From assembly GCA_018057825.1 (NCBI GenBank), contig JAGPCY010000017.1, positions 1 through 64,000 on the forward strand: a stretch of 64,000 nucleotides of DNA. Direction: 5' to 3'. Positions 49,818 through 59,956 of this stretch are shown piece by piece. The stretch comes from Kofleriaceae bacterium. Lineage in GTDB: Bacteria; Myxococcota_A; Polyangia; Haliangiales; Haliangiaceae. The notes under the pieces were generated by a model. The model did not search any database and was not told the origin of the DNA. It saw only the letters and a program-made list of their open reading frames with translations. Made by a program: the position numbers and the translations under genes. The first letter of the stretch is position 1, and every line of letters begins with the position of its first letter.

Positions 49818-52475
49818 GTGTCCTGGGTCGTCCCCCTGAGCTTGGGCGGACTCGCCATCGCCGTGATGGCGCTGTTCACCATGCTCGGCGCGCGCAAGGC
49901 CCGGCTGGCCGCGGTCGCCCGCCCGGTCGCCGGCCCGCGGATCCTGGTCCACGACATCAACGATGATCGCTGCACCGGCTGCGACGCCTGCGTCGCGGTG
50001 TGCCCGACCAACGTCCTCGATCTGGTCGACAACAAGAGCCGGGTGCTCCGGTTCCACGACTGCATCCAGTGCGAGGCCTGCATGTGGGCCTGCCCGACCG
50101 AGGCCCTGGTGATGTTCCCCGAGGGCGCCGAGCCACCGCCGCTCAAGGTCCCCGAGCTCGACGACACCTACCAGACCGGCGTGCCCGGCCAGTACCTGAT
50201 CGGCGAGGTCGCCGGCAAGCCTCTGGTCAAGAACGCCGCCAACCTCGGGCGCGCGGTGATCGAGCAGATGCTGCGGACCGGCCTGGCGCCGGCCGGGCGC
50301 GGGCCGACCACCGTCGACGTCGCGATCATCGGCTCGGGCCCCGGCGGGCTGTCGGCGGCGCTCACCTGCATCCAGCGCGGGTTGTCCTACGTGCTCCTCG
50401 AGAAGGAGCAGCAGATCGCGTCGACGATCGCGCGCTACCCCAAGGGCAAGCTGGTCATGGCCGAGCCCTACGACACCCAGAACCTGTCGCTCCTGCCGGT
50501 GTTCGACTCGAGCAAGGAGCAGCTCGTCGCGATCTGGCGCGAGCTGATCGAGCGCACCGGCGTGCGCATCAACCTGGGCGAGGCGGTCGAGGCGGTGCAG
50601 CGCGCGGGCGACGGCTGGTTCGACGTCCGCACCACGGTCGCGGCCTACCGCGCCCAGCGCGTGGTCCTGGCCACCGGCACCCGCGGCAAGCCGCGCACGC
50701 TCCAGGTCCCGGGCGAGAACCTGCCCAAGGTCGCCAGTCTCCTCGACGATCCCGACGAGTGGCGCGGCCGGGACGTGCTGGTGGTCGGCGGCGGCGACTC
50801 CGCGGTCGAGGCCGCGGTGGCGCTGGCCGACGCCGGGGCCCGGGTGATGATCAGCTACCGCGGCAAGTCGTTCAATCGCGCCGCGCCCAAGAACCGGCAG
50901 ACCATCGAGGGCTACGCCGCGCAGCAACGGCTCAAGGCCAAGTACGGCTCCCAGGTCGTCGCCTTCGAGGCCGAGGCCGTGATCCTCCAGCTCGACGACG
51001 GCTCGCAGAAGCGCTACCCGAACCACGCCGCCTTCGTCTTGATCGGCGCCGATCCGCCGGTGACCTGGCTCGAGAAGCTCGGGGTCCGGTTCGTGCTGCG
51101 CCCGCATCAGTACTCGCTCGGCAAGACCGACGGGTTCGTGCGCCGGCTGGTGCCGAGCGCCGCGCCGTGCCCCGAGGACGCCGCCCGCGCCGCCGAGCTC
51201 ATCACCGGCCGGCCGCAGGCGCCCGTCGCGACCAGCCGCGATCGCGATCGGCTGCCGTCCGACGTCGAGCGGGCCCTGGCCACCGTCGGGCTCGACGATC
51301 CCAGCGCGGAGTCGGGCTCGACCGGGGCCAAGAAGTGGCTGCGGGCCGCCACCGGCCTGTTCACCCAGAGCGGCAAGAAGGTCGAACAGCCGATCCCGCT
51401 GTCGGAGTTCGCCAAGCGTCAGCGCTCGAGCGTCGGCAAGCGCGACGCCCTGTCGGCCGGCGAGCGGACCCGCGTGCTGCGCATGCTCCGCGACGAGGGC
51501 GGCCGCCTCGCCGACGAGGAGTCCCGGGTGTCGTTCGTCGACCTGGCGGCCCTGCGCGCGGCCGGGCCGGCGCCCGAGCCGACCCCGGCGCCGTACACCT
51601 CGGCCCCGCCGCGCCATCTCGCGCCGGGCCACCGCGCCGCGGTCGGTCCGGCGCCCGCGGCCCCCGCGCCGGCGCCCAGCCGCGCCCATCGCACCAGCCA
51701 GGCGCCGCCGGCCTCGGGCGACATCGTCGCCAAGCCAGCGGTGATCGTCGGGCTGGCCAAGGCCACCGCGGCCGGGCCGCGCACCCGATCGGGCAAGGCC
51801 GACGAGATCGAGCTCGGGCCGGGCGTGCGGATGAAGCCGGGCAAGGCCCAGCGCGCCGCCGCCGAGGCCGAGCGTCGCCCACCGGCGTCGCGACCGCCGC
51901 CGCCGTTCGTCGAGGAGCCGACCCGCCAGGTCGACCCGCCGGCCGGGCGCGCGCTCAAGCGACCGGCGCCGCGGGCCGAGTTCCGCGAGGAGCCGACCCG
52001 CGCGGTCGGCGTCGATCCGCGCCTCCTGGCCGAGAGCGCCGACGAGGCGACTCGGATGGCGTCCTTCGATCCGCGGGCGATCATGCAGCACGAGGACGCC
52101 ACCCGGCTCCACGCGGTCGACGCGCGAGCCCTCATGGCGCACGGCGAGGCGACCCGGCTCCACGCGGTCGATCCGCTGTCCTTGTTCGACGAGGAGGCCA
52201 CCCGCGCCGACGACGGGCTGTACTCCGGCGACAGCGCCACCGGCTCGATCGATCTCGGCCCGCGCGATCAGTCGCGCCGCTACGCCCGCCTGCCCGAGGA
52301 GGACGCGACCAAGCTGGGAGATCTCGGCGCGATCCTCGCGGGCGAGCGCGATCGCGCGCGGCCAGCGGCCCGACCGGCAGCCCGACCGCCGGCCTCGGTC
52401 CACGACGACGCGACCCGCGCGGTCGACCTGGGGCGGGCCAACAGCATGAGCGACGTCGACTGGGATCTCGATTGA
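49818..52475 (+). CDS. Membrane-anchored ferredoxin/thioredoxin-reductase-like flavoprotein with phosphothreonine-motif tail
   Basis: Redox protein of 885 aa. An N-terminal helix (about 4-24) is followed by two [4Fe-4S] motifs (Cys52/55/58/62 and Cys82/85/88/92), an FAD Rossmann motif GSGPGG (172-177), a central NAD(P)H motif GGGDSA (324-329), and ATGTRGKPR. This is the two-dinucleotide flavoprotein fold of thioredoxin-reductase relatives. From about residue 500 the chain is disordered and Ala/Pro-rich, and from about 695 it carries eight motifs of the form E/D-x-x-T-R/K (EEPTR, DEATR, EDATR, GEATR, DATK and DDATR among them) at regular intervals. Such motifs are typical phosphothreonine sites for FHA readers. 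The GTG has a -10-like element 6 nt upstream. Confidence 0.88.
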   Translation: MSWVVPLSLGGLAIAVMALFTMLGARKARLAAVARPVAGPRILVHDINDDRCTGCDACVAVCPTNVLDLVDNKSRVLRFHDCIQCEACMWACPTEALVMFPEGAEPPPLKVPELDDTYQTGVPGQYLIGEVAGKPLVKNAANLGRAVIEQMLRTGLAPAGRGPTTVDVAIIGSGPGGLSAALTCIQRGLSYVLLEKEQQIASTIARYPKGKLVMAEPYDTQNLSLLPVFDSSKEQLVAIWRELIERTGVRINLGEAVEAVQRAGDGWFDVRTTVAAYRAQRVVLATGTRGKPRTLQVPGENLPKVASLLDDPDEWRGRDVLVVGGGDSAVEAAVALADAGARVMISYRGKSFNRAAPKNRQTIEGYAAQQRLKAKYGSQVVAFEAEAVILQLDDGSQKRYPNHAAFVLIGADPPVTWLEKLGVRFVLRPHQYSLGKTDGFVRRLVPSAAPCPEDAARAAELITGRPQAPVATSRDRDRLPSDVERALATVGLDDPSAESGSTGAKKWLRAATGLFTQSGKKVEQPIPLSEFAKRQRSSVGKRDALSAGERTRVLRMLRDEGGRLADEESRVSFVDLAALRAAGPAPEPTPAPYTSAPPRHLAPGHRAAVGPAPAAPAPAPSRAHRTSQAPPASGDIVAKPAVIVGLAKATAAGPRTRSGKADEIELGPGVRMKPGKAQRAAAEAERRPPASRPPPPFVEEPTRQVDPPAGRALKRPAPRAEFREEPTRAVGVDPRLLAESADEATRMASFDPRAIMQHEDATRLHAVDARALMAHGEATRLHAVDPLSLFDEEATRADDGLYSGDSATGSIDLGPRDQSRRYARLPEEDATKLGDLGAILAGERDRARPAARPAARPPASVHDDATRAVDLGRANSMSDVDWDLD

Positions 52476-52523
52476 GGCCGTGATCACCGGTAGGCTCCGT
52501 CCACCCGCCGGGGCCCTCGACCC

Positions 52524-52739
52524 ATGCTGTTCCCGCTGACCGCCCGCCTGATCGACGAGGCCCGCCGCTTCGAGCTGCGCTCGGCCTGCCGCGACTGCGC
52601 GTTCTGGCTGGCCGGCCGCGACGCCTGCCTGCACGACTGGCCCGACGAAGGACAGCGGCGCTGGCCCCTCGACGCCGCCGGCCCCGACGGCGAGCCCCCG
52701 ACCACCGCGGCGTTCTGCAAGGAGTTCGAGCTGCGGTGA
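52524..52739 (+). CDS. Small cysteine-rich protein, putative metal site
   Basis: Protein of 71 aa with CRDC, a third Cys ten residues after it (RDACLHDW) and a fourth near the C-terminus (FCKEFEL). This C-x2-C...C...C pattern is compatible with a zinc or iron-sulfur site. I do not recognise the family. It lies 48 bp after the flavoprotein gene and may be co-transcribed. Confidence 0.6.
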   Translation: MLFPLTARLIDEARRFELRSACRDCAFWLAGRDACLHDWPDEGQRRWPLDAAGPDGEPPTTAAFCKEFELR

Positions 52740-52887
52740 CGGGCGGCCGCGCCGGCGCGGTCGCCGTCCGACGAATCCGGGGTTGGCGGGCAGCTCTCGG
52801 GCGGTGGTCAGGCCACGCCCGTCGACGATCGCGCGCCGGTTTGCAACATCGGCGCGTGCGCGCGTCGCGACCGCGCATCGCGGCTGA

Positions 52888-52893
52888 TACGAT
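52888..52893 (+). promoter_or_regulatory. -10-like TACGAT
   Basis: Ten nt before the ATG at 52904. An alternative in-frame ATG at 52892 overlaps the hexamer. Confidence 0.45.
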
Positions 52894-52903
52894 GGCGAGA
52901 CGA

Positions 52904-54046
52904 ATGCACGTCCTGCTGTCGAGCGAGCTGCACTATCTGCGCGGCCCCGACGGACACGTCTACACCGACAGCCTCCACCCGTACCGCTTCTGGACCCGGT
53001 ACCACCGGGTGTTCGAGCAGGTCGCGGTGGTGGCGCGGGTAGCGTCCCGGCCGTTGCCGTCGACGGCGGTCCGGGCCGACGGCCCGGGGGTCGAGTTCGT
53101 GGCGCTGCCCGACTTCCTCGGCCCCGGCCAGCTCCCGCGGGTCGCGCGCGGCCTGCTCGCGCCGCTGGCGGCGGTCGCCCGACGCCCCGGCGCGGCGATC
53201 CTGCGCCTGCCCGGCTTCGTCGGCACGCTGGCGTGGTCGGCGCTGGTGGCGCGCCGACGTCGCTTCGGCGCGCAGGTGGTCGGCGATCCGGCGCTGGCCT
53301 TGGCCGGCACCGCCAGCCAGCGACGGTTCCGCCGCCTGGTGATCGCCTTGACCGCCCGTCAGGTCCGGACCGCGACCGCGCTCACCTACGTCACCACCAG
53401 CGCGCTCCAGGCCGCCTATCCGCCGGGCCGCCAGCCGGTGGTCGAGGTGGTGTCCGACGTCGACCTGCCCGACGCGCTGTTCGCCGCGCCGGCGATCGAG
53501 ATCGTCGAGCGCCCGCGGCTGCGCGCGGTGTTCGTCGGCTCGCTCGATCAACCGTACAAGGGCCTCGACCTCTTGCTCCGCGCGCTGGCGCTGACCACGC
53601 GCGCGATCGAGCTGACCGTGATCGGCGACGGCCACCTGCGCGGCGAGCTCGAGGCCTTGGCCGGCCAGCTCGGGGTCGCCGACCGCGTCGCCTTCCGCGG
53701 CCGGCTGCCGTCGTCGGCTGCGGTCCAGGCCGCGCTGCCGGGCCACGACGTCTTGGTCCTGCCGTCGCGCACCGAGGGCATGCCGCGGGCGCTCCTCGAG
53801 GCGATGGCGCTCGGCCTGCCGGCGATCGGCGCGTCGGTCGGCGGCGTGCCCGAGGTGCTGAGCGCCGAGGATCGCTTCCCGCCCGAGGATCCGCCGGCCC
53901 TGGCGGCGCTGCTCGATCACCTCGATCGCCCGCGGCGGGAGGCGATGGCGACCCGGCAGCGCGCCACCGCCCATCGGTTCCGCGAGAGCGAGCGCGATCG
54001 CCGCCTCGAGCGCTTCTACCGCGCGGTCGCCGAGGCCAACCGATGA
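52904..54046 (+). CDS. Group 1 (GT4-type) glycosyltransferase
   Basis: GT-B fold enzyme of 380 aa that transfers a sugar from a nucleotide donor. The C-terminal domain has FVGSLDQPYKGLDLLLRAL, GDGHLRGELE and the EX7E-type donor site RTEGMPRALLEAMALGLPAI. The N-terminal acceptor domain (MHVLLSSELHY) is typical. ATG 52904 is preferred over 52892 because of the -10-like hexamer. First gene of an operon of four overlapping genes; the acceptor is unknown. Confidence 0.9.
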   Translation: MHVLLSSELHYLRGPDGHVYTDSLHPYRFWTRYHRVFEQVAVVARVASRPLPSTAVRADGPGVEFVALPDFLGPGQLPRVARGLLAPLAAVARRPGAAILRLPGFVGTLAWSALVARRRRFGAQVVGDPALALAGTASQRRFRRLVIALTARQVRTATALTYVTTSALQAAYPPGRQPVVEVVSDVDLPDALFAAPAIEIVERPRLRAVFVGSLDQPYKGLDLLLRALALTTRAIELTVIGDGHLRGELEALAGQLGVADRVAFRGRLPSSAAVQAALPGHDVLVLPSRTEGMPRALLEAMALGLPAIGASVGGVPEVLSAEDRFPPEDPPALAALLDHLDRPRREAMATRQRATAHRFRESERDRRLERFYRAVAEANR

Positions 54047-55212
54047 CCCGCCCGCGCATCGTCGTGGCGGTCACCGACGCGGTCAGCGCCGCCCTGGTCA
54101 CTGGCCAGCTCGCCGATCTGCGCGCCCGCGGCGCCGATCCGTACTTCATCGCCAACCCCGGGCCGGCGGCCGACGCGCTGTGCGCGCGCGAGGGCGCGAC
54201 CATGGTCCCGGTGGCGATGGCCCGGGCGCCGGCGCCGGCGGCCGACACCCGCGCGCTCGCCGATCTGGTGGTGGCGCTGCGCCGGATCCGACCGCACCTG
54301 GTGAACGCCGGCACGCCGAAGGCGGCGATGCTGGTCGGCACCGCCGCGACCATCGCCCGGGTGCCGTGCCGGATCCACACGCTGCACGGCCTGCGCTTCG
54401 CGACCATGACCGGCGCGCGCGGCGAGCTGGTGCGGCGCTCGCAGCAGGCGGCCTGCGCCAGCGCCCACCTGACCCTGTGCGTGAGCGCCAGCCTGCGGGC
54501 CCGCGCGATCGAGCACGGCCTGGCGCCGGCGTCGCGCCTGGTGGTGCTGGGCGACGGCAGCGCCAACGGGGTCGACGTCGAGTGGCTCGCGCCCGGCCCG
54601 GCGCCGACCGCGGCGGCGGCGGCGATCCGCGCGGCCTGTGGCATCGCCGCGACCGCCCAGGTGATCGGCTTCGTCGGCCGGATCGCCAGCGACAAGGGCC
54701 TGGCCGAGCTAGCTGAGGCCTGGCGTCAGCTCCGGCGCGCCGATCGCCACCTGGTCATCGTCGGCGGCGACGACGCCACCGACCCGGTCGACGGCGCGGT
54801 GCTGACGTTCCTACGCGACGATCCGCAGGTCCACTTCCTCGGCGTGCGCCGCGATCTCCCGGCGGTGTTCGCGACCATGGACGTCCTGGCGCTGCCGACC
54901 AAGCGCGAGGGCTTCGGCAACGTGCTCATCGAGGCCGGGGCGATGGCGGTGCCGGTGGTGGCGTCGCGCGTCGACGGCTGCGTCGACGCGGTCGCCGACG
55001 GCGAGACCGGCGCGCTGGTCCCGGCCGGCGACGCCAGCGCGCTGGCCGCGGCGCTGGCGCGCTACCTCGACGATCCCGAGCTGCGCGCGCGCCACGGCGC
55101 GGCCGGTCGGGCCCGGGCGGTCGCCCGCTTCGATCACCGCCTGGTGATCGCGCGCCTCGCCGAGCAGTACCGGACGATGTTGCGCAGCCGCGGGCTGCCG
55201 GTGCTGGGATGA
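54043..55212 (+). CDS. Group 1 (GT4-type) glycosyltransferase
   Basis: Second GT-B enzyme of the operon, 389 aa. The C-terminal domain has IGFVGRIASDKGLAELAEAW and the donor motif TKREGFGNVLIEAGAMAVP. The N-terminal half resembles polysaccharide or cell-surface glycosyltransferases that bind lipid-linked acceptors. ATGA overlaps the previous stop, so both enzymes are coupled and may add consecutive sugars. Confidence 0.9.
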   Translation: MTRPRIVVAVTDAVSAALVTGQLADLRARGADPYFIANPGPAADALCAREGATMVPVAMARAPAPAADTRALADLVVALRRIRPHLVNAGTPKAAMLVGTAATIARVPCRIHTLHGLRFATMTGARGELVRRSQQAACASAHLTLCVSASLRARAIEHGLAPASRLVVLGDGSANGVDVEWLAPGPAPTAAAAAIRAACGIAATAQVIGFVGRIASDKGLAELAEAWRQLRRADRHLVIVGGDDATDPVDGAVLTFLRDDPQVHFLGVRRDLPAVFATMDVLALPTKREGFGNVLIEAGAMAVPVVASRVDGCVDAVADGETGALVPAGDASALAAALARYLDDPELRARHGAAGRARAVARFDHRLVIARLAEQYRTMLRSRGLPVLG

Positions 55213-56069
55213 CCGCCGACGCGCGCGTCGCGCTCTACGGCGCGCCGCTCGCGCAGTTCGTCGCCGTGCGCAAGGAGCTGGCGGCGGCGGCCAAGGCCGC
55301 CGGCGACAAGGCCGGCGCGGCGGCGATCGCCAAGCTGGCCCGCCCGACCCCGGCGGCCTGGGCGGTCAATCAGCTCTGGCGCCACGCCGGCGACGCCTGG
55401 GCCGAGCTTGCGCGGGCCACCGCCGCGATCGCCGCCGGCGACCTGACCGCGACCGGCCGGCAACGCGCGGCCCTGGCCACCCTGCGGGCGCGCGCGGTCG
55501 AGCTCGCCCGGGCCTGCGACCAGCCGGCCAGCGAGGCGATGCTGGCCCGCCTGGACACCAACCTGCGGGCCCTGACCGCGGCTGGCTGGGGCGAGGTCCC
55601 GCCCGGGCAGCTCGTCGAAGATCTCGAACCTCCCGGCTTCGAAGCGATGGCCGCTTTCGCAGGTTCCCTCGTCGACAGCGGAAGCCCCACGTCGCGGGCC
55701 GCGGCCGGGACCGCGGCCGCGGCCGGGACCGAGGCCGCGGCCGAGACCGAGGCCGAGACCGAGACGGAGACCGGGACCGAGGCCGAGGCCGAGACTGAGG
55801 CCGAGTCCGAGGCGGAGGCCGCCCGCGCCGCCGCCGAGGCTGCCCTGGCCGCCGCCGCCGAGGCCGCTCGCGCCGCCGCCGCGGCGGCCCGTCGGGCCCG
55901 CATCGCCACCGCCCGCGCCGAGGCCGCCGCCGCCCGGACCCGCCTGGCCGAGGCCACCGCGGCGCTGACGCTGGCCCGCGCCGCCGCCGATCGCGCCGAG
56001 CTGGTGGTCGCCGAGGCCCGCGCCGCCGCCGCCGCCGCCGAGCGCGCCCTGGCCGCCGCCGAGGCGTGA
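55209..56069 (+). CDS. Alanine-rich coiled-coil protein with hexamer-derived acidic repeat
   Basis: Protein of 286 aa. The N-terminal half (about 1-150) is a helical domain with the pattern AVRKELAAAAKAAGDK and PTPAAWAVNQLWRHA, a recurrent feature of uncharacterised bacterial proteins. Residues 175-204 are an E-A/E-T repeat encoded in frame by the same GAGNCC hexamers that fill intergenic gaps, and a long Ala-rich coiled coil follows to the end. The ATGA junction couples it to the glycosyltransferases. No function can be assigned. Confidence 0.75.
   Translation: MTADARVALYGAPLAQFVAVRKELAAAAKAAGDKAGAAAIAKLARPTPAAWAVNQLWRHAGDAWAELARATAAIAAGDLTATGRQRAALATLRARAVELARACDQPASEAMLARLDTNLRALTAAGWGEVPPGQLVEDLEPPGFEAMAAFAGSLVDSGSPTSRAAAGTAAAAGTEAAAETEAETETETGTEAEAETEAESEAEAARAAAEAALAAAAEAARAAAAAARRARIATARAEAAAARTRLAEATAALTLARAAADRAELVVAEARAAAAAAERALAAAEA
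55731..55820 (+). repeat. GAGNCC hexamer tract inside a coding region
   Basis: Fifteen hexamers kept in frame, encoding alternating Glu and Ala/Thr/Ser residues within the alanine-rich protein. Confidence 0.88.
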
Positions 56070-56659
56070 GGCGTGACAAGCCGACGCCGCCGCGCGACAC
56101 TGGCGTCATGTCGCTGGCGCTCAGACCGAGCTGGGCCGTCGATCTGCCGTGCGCGAGCCGCGAGGTGGTGGCGCGGCTGGCCGCTGATCTCGGCGACGGC
56201 CGCCTGACCTTCAAGCGGTCGCGCATCCCGGGCGGCGGGGTCGAGCACGCCGAGCGCGACGACGATCACTTCCTGCTGAGCGTGCCGGCCGGCGAACAGC
56301 GCGTGTGGTCGCCGTGGCTGGCCATCGACGTCAGCGCCCGCGATGGCGGCGCCCACGTCTTCGCCCGGTTCGGTCCCCACCCGTCGGTGTGGACCGGCTT
56401 CGCCTTCGGCTACCTGACCCTGACCGTCGGGCTGGTGGTCGCCCTGGTGGTCGCGGCCTCGGGCGCGGCGGTCAAGGGCGGCGACCAGACCTGGGCGCTG
56501 TGGCTGGCCGCCGGTCTGGCCCTGGCCGGCGCCGGGCTGTGGGGCCTGTCGCAGCTCGGCCAGCGCCTCGGCGCGGCCCAGATGGAGTCGCTGCGCAGCG
56601 CCTTCGATCGCGCGCTGTCGGACTGTCGCGCGGCGGCCGCGGCCGCGGCGCCCGGGTGA
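56066..56659 (+). CDS. Membrane protein of unknown function
   Basis: Protein of 197 aa with two adjacent membrane helices near its middle (FAFGYLTLTVGLVVALVVAA, then LWLAAGLALAGAGLWGL) and soluble ends. The GTG at 56066 fits the 4-bp overlap seen at the other junctions of this operon; an ATG at 56108 (MSLALRPSW) would also work. I do not recognise the family. Confidence 0.7.
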   Translation: MRRDKPTPPRDTGVMSLALRPSWAVDLPCASREVVARLAADLGDGRLTFKRSRIPGGGVEHAERDDDHFLLSVPAGEQRVWSPWLAIDVSARDGGAHVFARFGPHPSVWTGFAFGYLTLTVGLVVALVVAASGAAVKGGDQTWALWLAAGLALAGAGLWGLSQLGQRLGAAQMESLRSAFDRALSDCRAAAAAAAPG

Positions 56660-56680
56660 TCGGCGCCGGCGTGCTTCGGC

Positions 56681-56710
56681 GCCCGCGTGATCGCCGCCCG
56701 CGTGATCGCC
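56681..56710. repeat. 15-bp direct tandem repeat
   Basis: GCCCGCGTGATCGCC occurs twice in tandem between the membrane protein and the methyltransferase genes; a third partial copy follows. Confidence 0.85.
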
Positions 56711-56760
56711 GCCACCATCGGCCGGCTTGACAGCGCCCGAGGCGCGCGCGACAAGGCCCC

Positions 56761-57617
56761 ATGTTCGACGGCTTCGTCCGCCACGGCGAGCTCTGGCATC
56801 CGGCCGGTCAGGTCGACGAGGCCGACCCCTACCGCGCGATCTGGAACCGCGAAGCCGACGAGGACGCGGTCTACTCGGCGACCGGCATCGTGTCCCACGG
56901 CCGCGAGGACTACGCGACCCTGACCGCGACCCGGCAGCGGCTGTGGCGCGAGTTCCCGCGCCGCCACCTGGGCACGGTGCTCGAGGTCGGCTGCGGCTAC
57001 GGCCGGGTCGCGATGCTCCTGTCACGCGAGCGCGGCGTCACCTGCGAGCGCTACATCGGCGTCGACATCGCCCGCCAGATGCTGGCGCGGTTCGCCCGCT
57101 ACCGCCGCGAGTTCGACCTGTTCCCGGGGGCCGGGTTCGACCTGGTGTGCGCGTCGATCGACGACGTCCCCCTCGAGGACGACTCGATCGACGTCGTCGT
57201 CTCGTCGGGCGTGTTCCTGCACATGGGCAAGCAGTACGTCGAGCGGGCCTTCGCGCACCTGGCCCGCGCGCTCCGGCCCGGCGGCGCGATCGTCTTCGAC
57301 ACGTCGTTCCCCAACGCCCGGGCGATCGGCGGCCTGCCGGCGCGCCTGTACGGTCGCCTGGCGCCGCCCAAGGCCAACCGGGTCAAGCACTGGACCCGCG
57401 GTGAGCTCGAGCGCCTCATGCGCGACTCGGGCCTCGAGGCCAAGGTCGGGCGCTACACCATCGAGCCGACGGTGTTCGCGGTCCTGCCGAACCGGTTCCG
57501 CCGCCGCACGATCCCGCTGGCGGCGACGATCAATCGCCTCCTCGATCCACCGCCGCGCGCCCTCGAGGACGTGGTCGCGACGATGTACAGCGTGCACTCG
57601 CCGATCGCGCCGGTGCC

Positions 57618-57621
<4 letters not shown>
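56761..57621 (+). CDS. Class I SAM-dependent methyltransferase
   Basis: Methyltransferase of 286 aa. The SAM loop EVGCGYGR, the acidic residue after the second strand (IGVDIA) and the post-motif VVVSSGVFLHMG fit a Rossmann-fold small-molecule or protein methyltransferase. The acceptor is unknown. The stop overlaps the psuG GTG by 4 bp. Confidence 0.86.
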
Positions 57622-58532
<911 letters not shown>

Positions 58533-58585
58533 GCCGACCTCGACGAAGTTGCCGGGCGGCGCCGGGCGTGGCACACGACGGACTC

Positions 58586-59779
58586 ATGCGCTCGCGCCTG
58601 TGGTCGTGTCTCGCTGCCGCGGTGCTCCTGACCGCGCTGGCTCCGCTGTCCGTCGCCAAGCCCCGCCCCCCCAAGGTCGTGAAGGATCCGCCGCCGCCGC
58701 CGCTGGTCGGCCTGACCCGGGTCGGCGAGCTGCGGCCCAGCAACGGCTTCCTCGACGACGGCGTGGCCACGGTCGCCGGCGGTGTGGTCGCGATCGTACG
58801 CGAGGCCGGCGGCGCCACCGTGACCGCGACGACCGTGGCCGCCACCGACGGCGCGGTGTCCGCCACCGTCGACCTCAGCAAGCTGGCCCCGGCCGCGAGC
58901 CGGCTGGTGCCACTGCCCGACGGCGCCCTGGTGGTGATCGAAGCGGTCGACGGCGGCGAGCGCGCGATCGTCGTCGATCGCACAGGAAAGAAGCTGCGGG
59001 CCCACAAGCCCGGCACTCGGATCGGCGTCCTCACCGTCGGCGGCAAGCCGGCGCTCGTGACCTACGTCGTCGATCCCAAGGCCAAGGGCGGCGAGGCCCA
59101 CGCGGTCGCGGTGGTCGATCCCCGCACCGGCAAGAAGCTCGGCGGCAAGCCGGCCCGCCTGGTCCTGGCCGGCGCCGAGCGCCGCGACCTCCGCCTCGAC
59201 TTCCGCCCGATCTACTTCGTCGACGAGATGACGGTCGCGGTCGGGGTCCGCGGCGGGGTCTGGCGCAAGGCCGACGACCAGCGCGGCCCCGACACCTGGG
59301 CGGCCTACGACCTCGGCACCGGGCGCTGGGTCAGCGACCAGTCGATCGCCGACCCGATGGGCCTGGCGCGCCGCATCCCGATCCTCGCGGCCCACGACAA
59401 CCAGCGGGTCTTCGCCCGCATCGCCGATGACCTGACCGCCCTCGAGCTGTGGCGCGATGGCCAGCCGACCGAGCTGACCCTCGACCAGCCCGTCGACGTC
59501 TACGATCCGCTGTCGGTGCAGTACGCGCAGAAGGGCGCGACCACCTGGCTGTCCATGGTGGTCGACCCCACCAACCCGTCGGCGGTGCGCCGCCAGAAGG
59601 CCGACCCGCGCTACCTCGATCTGTTCGAGGTGGTCGGCGACCGCGCGGTCCGACGCGCCCGCCTCCTGGTCGACAAGGTCGCGCCGCGCTGGGGCTTCGC
59701 CGGCGACACGCTGTGGGTCCTCGAGCGCCACCCGGTCTTGCCCCGCGGCGGCGCGGCGCTGACGCTGTACAGGTTGTAG
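58586..59779 (+). CDS. Exported protein of unknown function
   Basis: Protein of 397 aa with a cleavable signal peptide (MRSRLWSCLAAAVLLTALA to about SVAKP), a Lys/Pro-rich spacer and a beta-rich repetitive body with several 30-50-residue strand groups (VVVDRTGKKL, VVDPRTGKKL are similar), suggesting a small propeller. The TAG stop is followed directly by a hexamer tract. Confidence 0.78.
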   Translation: MRSRLWSCLAAAVLLTALAPLSVAKPRPPKVVKDPPPPPLVGLTRVGELRPSNGFLDDGVATVAGGVVAIVREAGGATVTATTVAATDGAVSATVDLSKLAPAASRLVPLPDGALVVIEAVDGGERAIVVDRTGKKLRAHKPGTRIGVLTVGGKPALVTYVVDPKAKGGEAHAVAVVDPRTGKKLGGKPARLVLAGAERRDLRLDFRPIYFVDEMTVAVGVRGGVWRKADDQRGPDTWAAYDLGTGRWVSDQSIADPMGLARRIPILAAHDNQRVFARIADDLTALELWRDGQPTELTLDQPVDVYDPLSVQYAQKGATTWLSMVVDPTNPSAVRRQKADPRYLDLFEVVGDRAVRRARLLVDKVAPRWGFAGDTLWVLERHPVLPRGGAALTLYRL

Positions 59780-59950
59780 GCGGAGGCGGAGACCCGAGGC
59801 CGAGACCGAGGCCGAGGCCGAGACCGAGGCCGGGTCCGAGTCCGAGACCGAGGCCGAGGCAGAGACCGAGTCCGAGGCCGAGACCGAGACCGAGGCCGAG
59901 ACCGAGTCGAGACCGAGGCCGAGGCCGAGACCGAGACCGAGACCGAGGCG
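59780..59950 (+). repeat. GAGNCC hexamer tract nearly filling convergent gap
   Basis: About 171 bp directly after the TAG stop at 59779, ending 6 bp before the opposite-strand stop codon. Confidence 0.9.
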
Positions 59951-59956
59951 CTCAGA

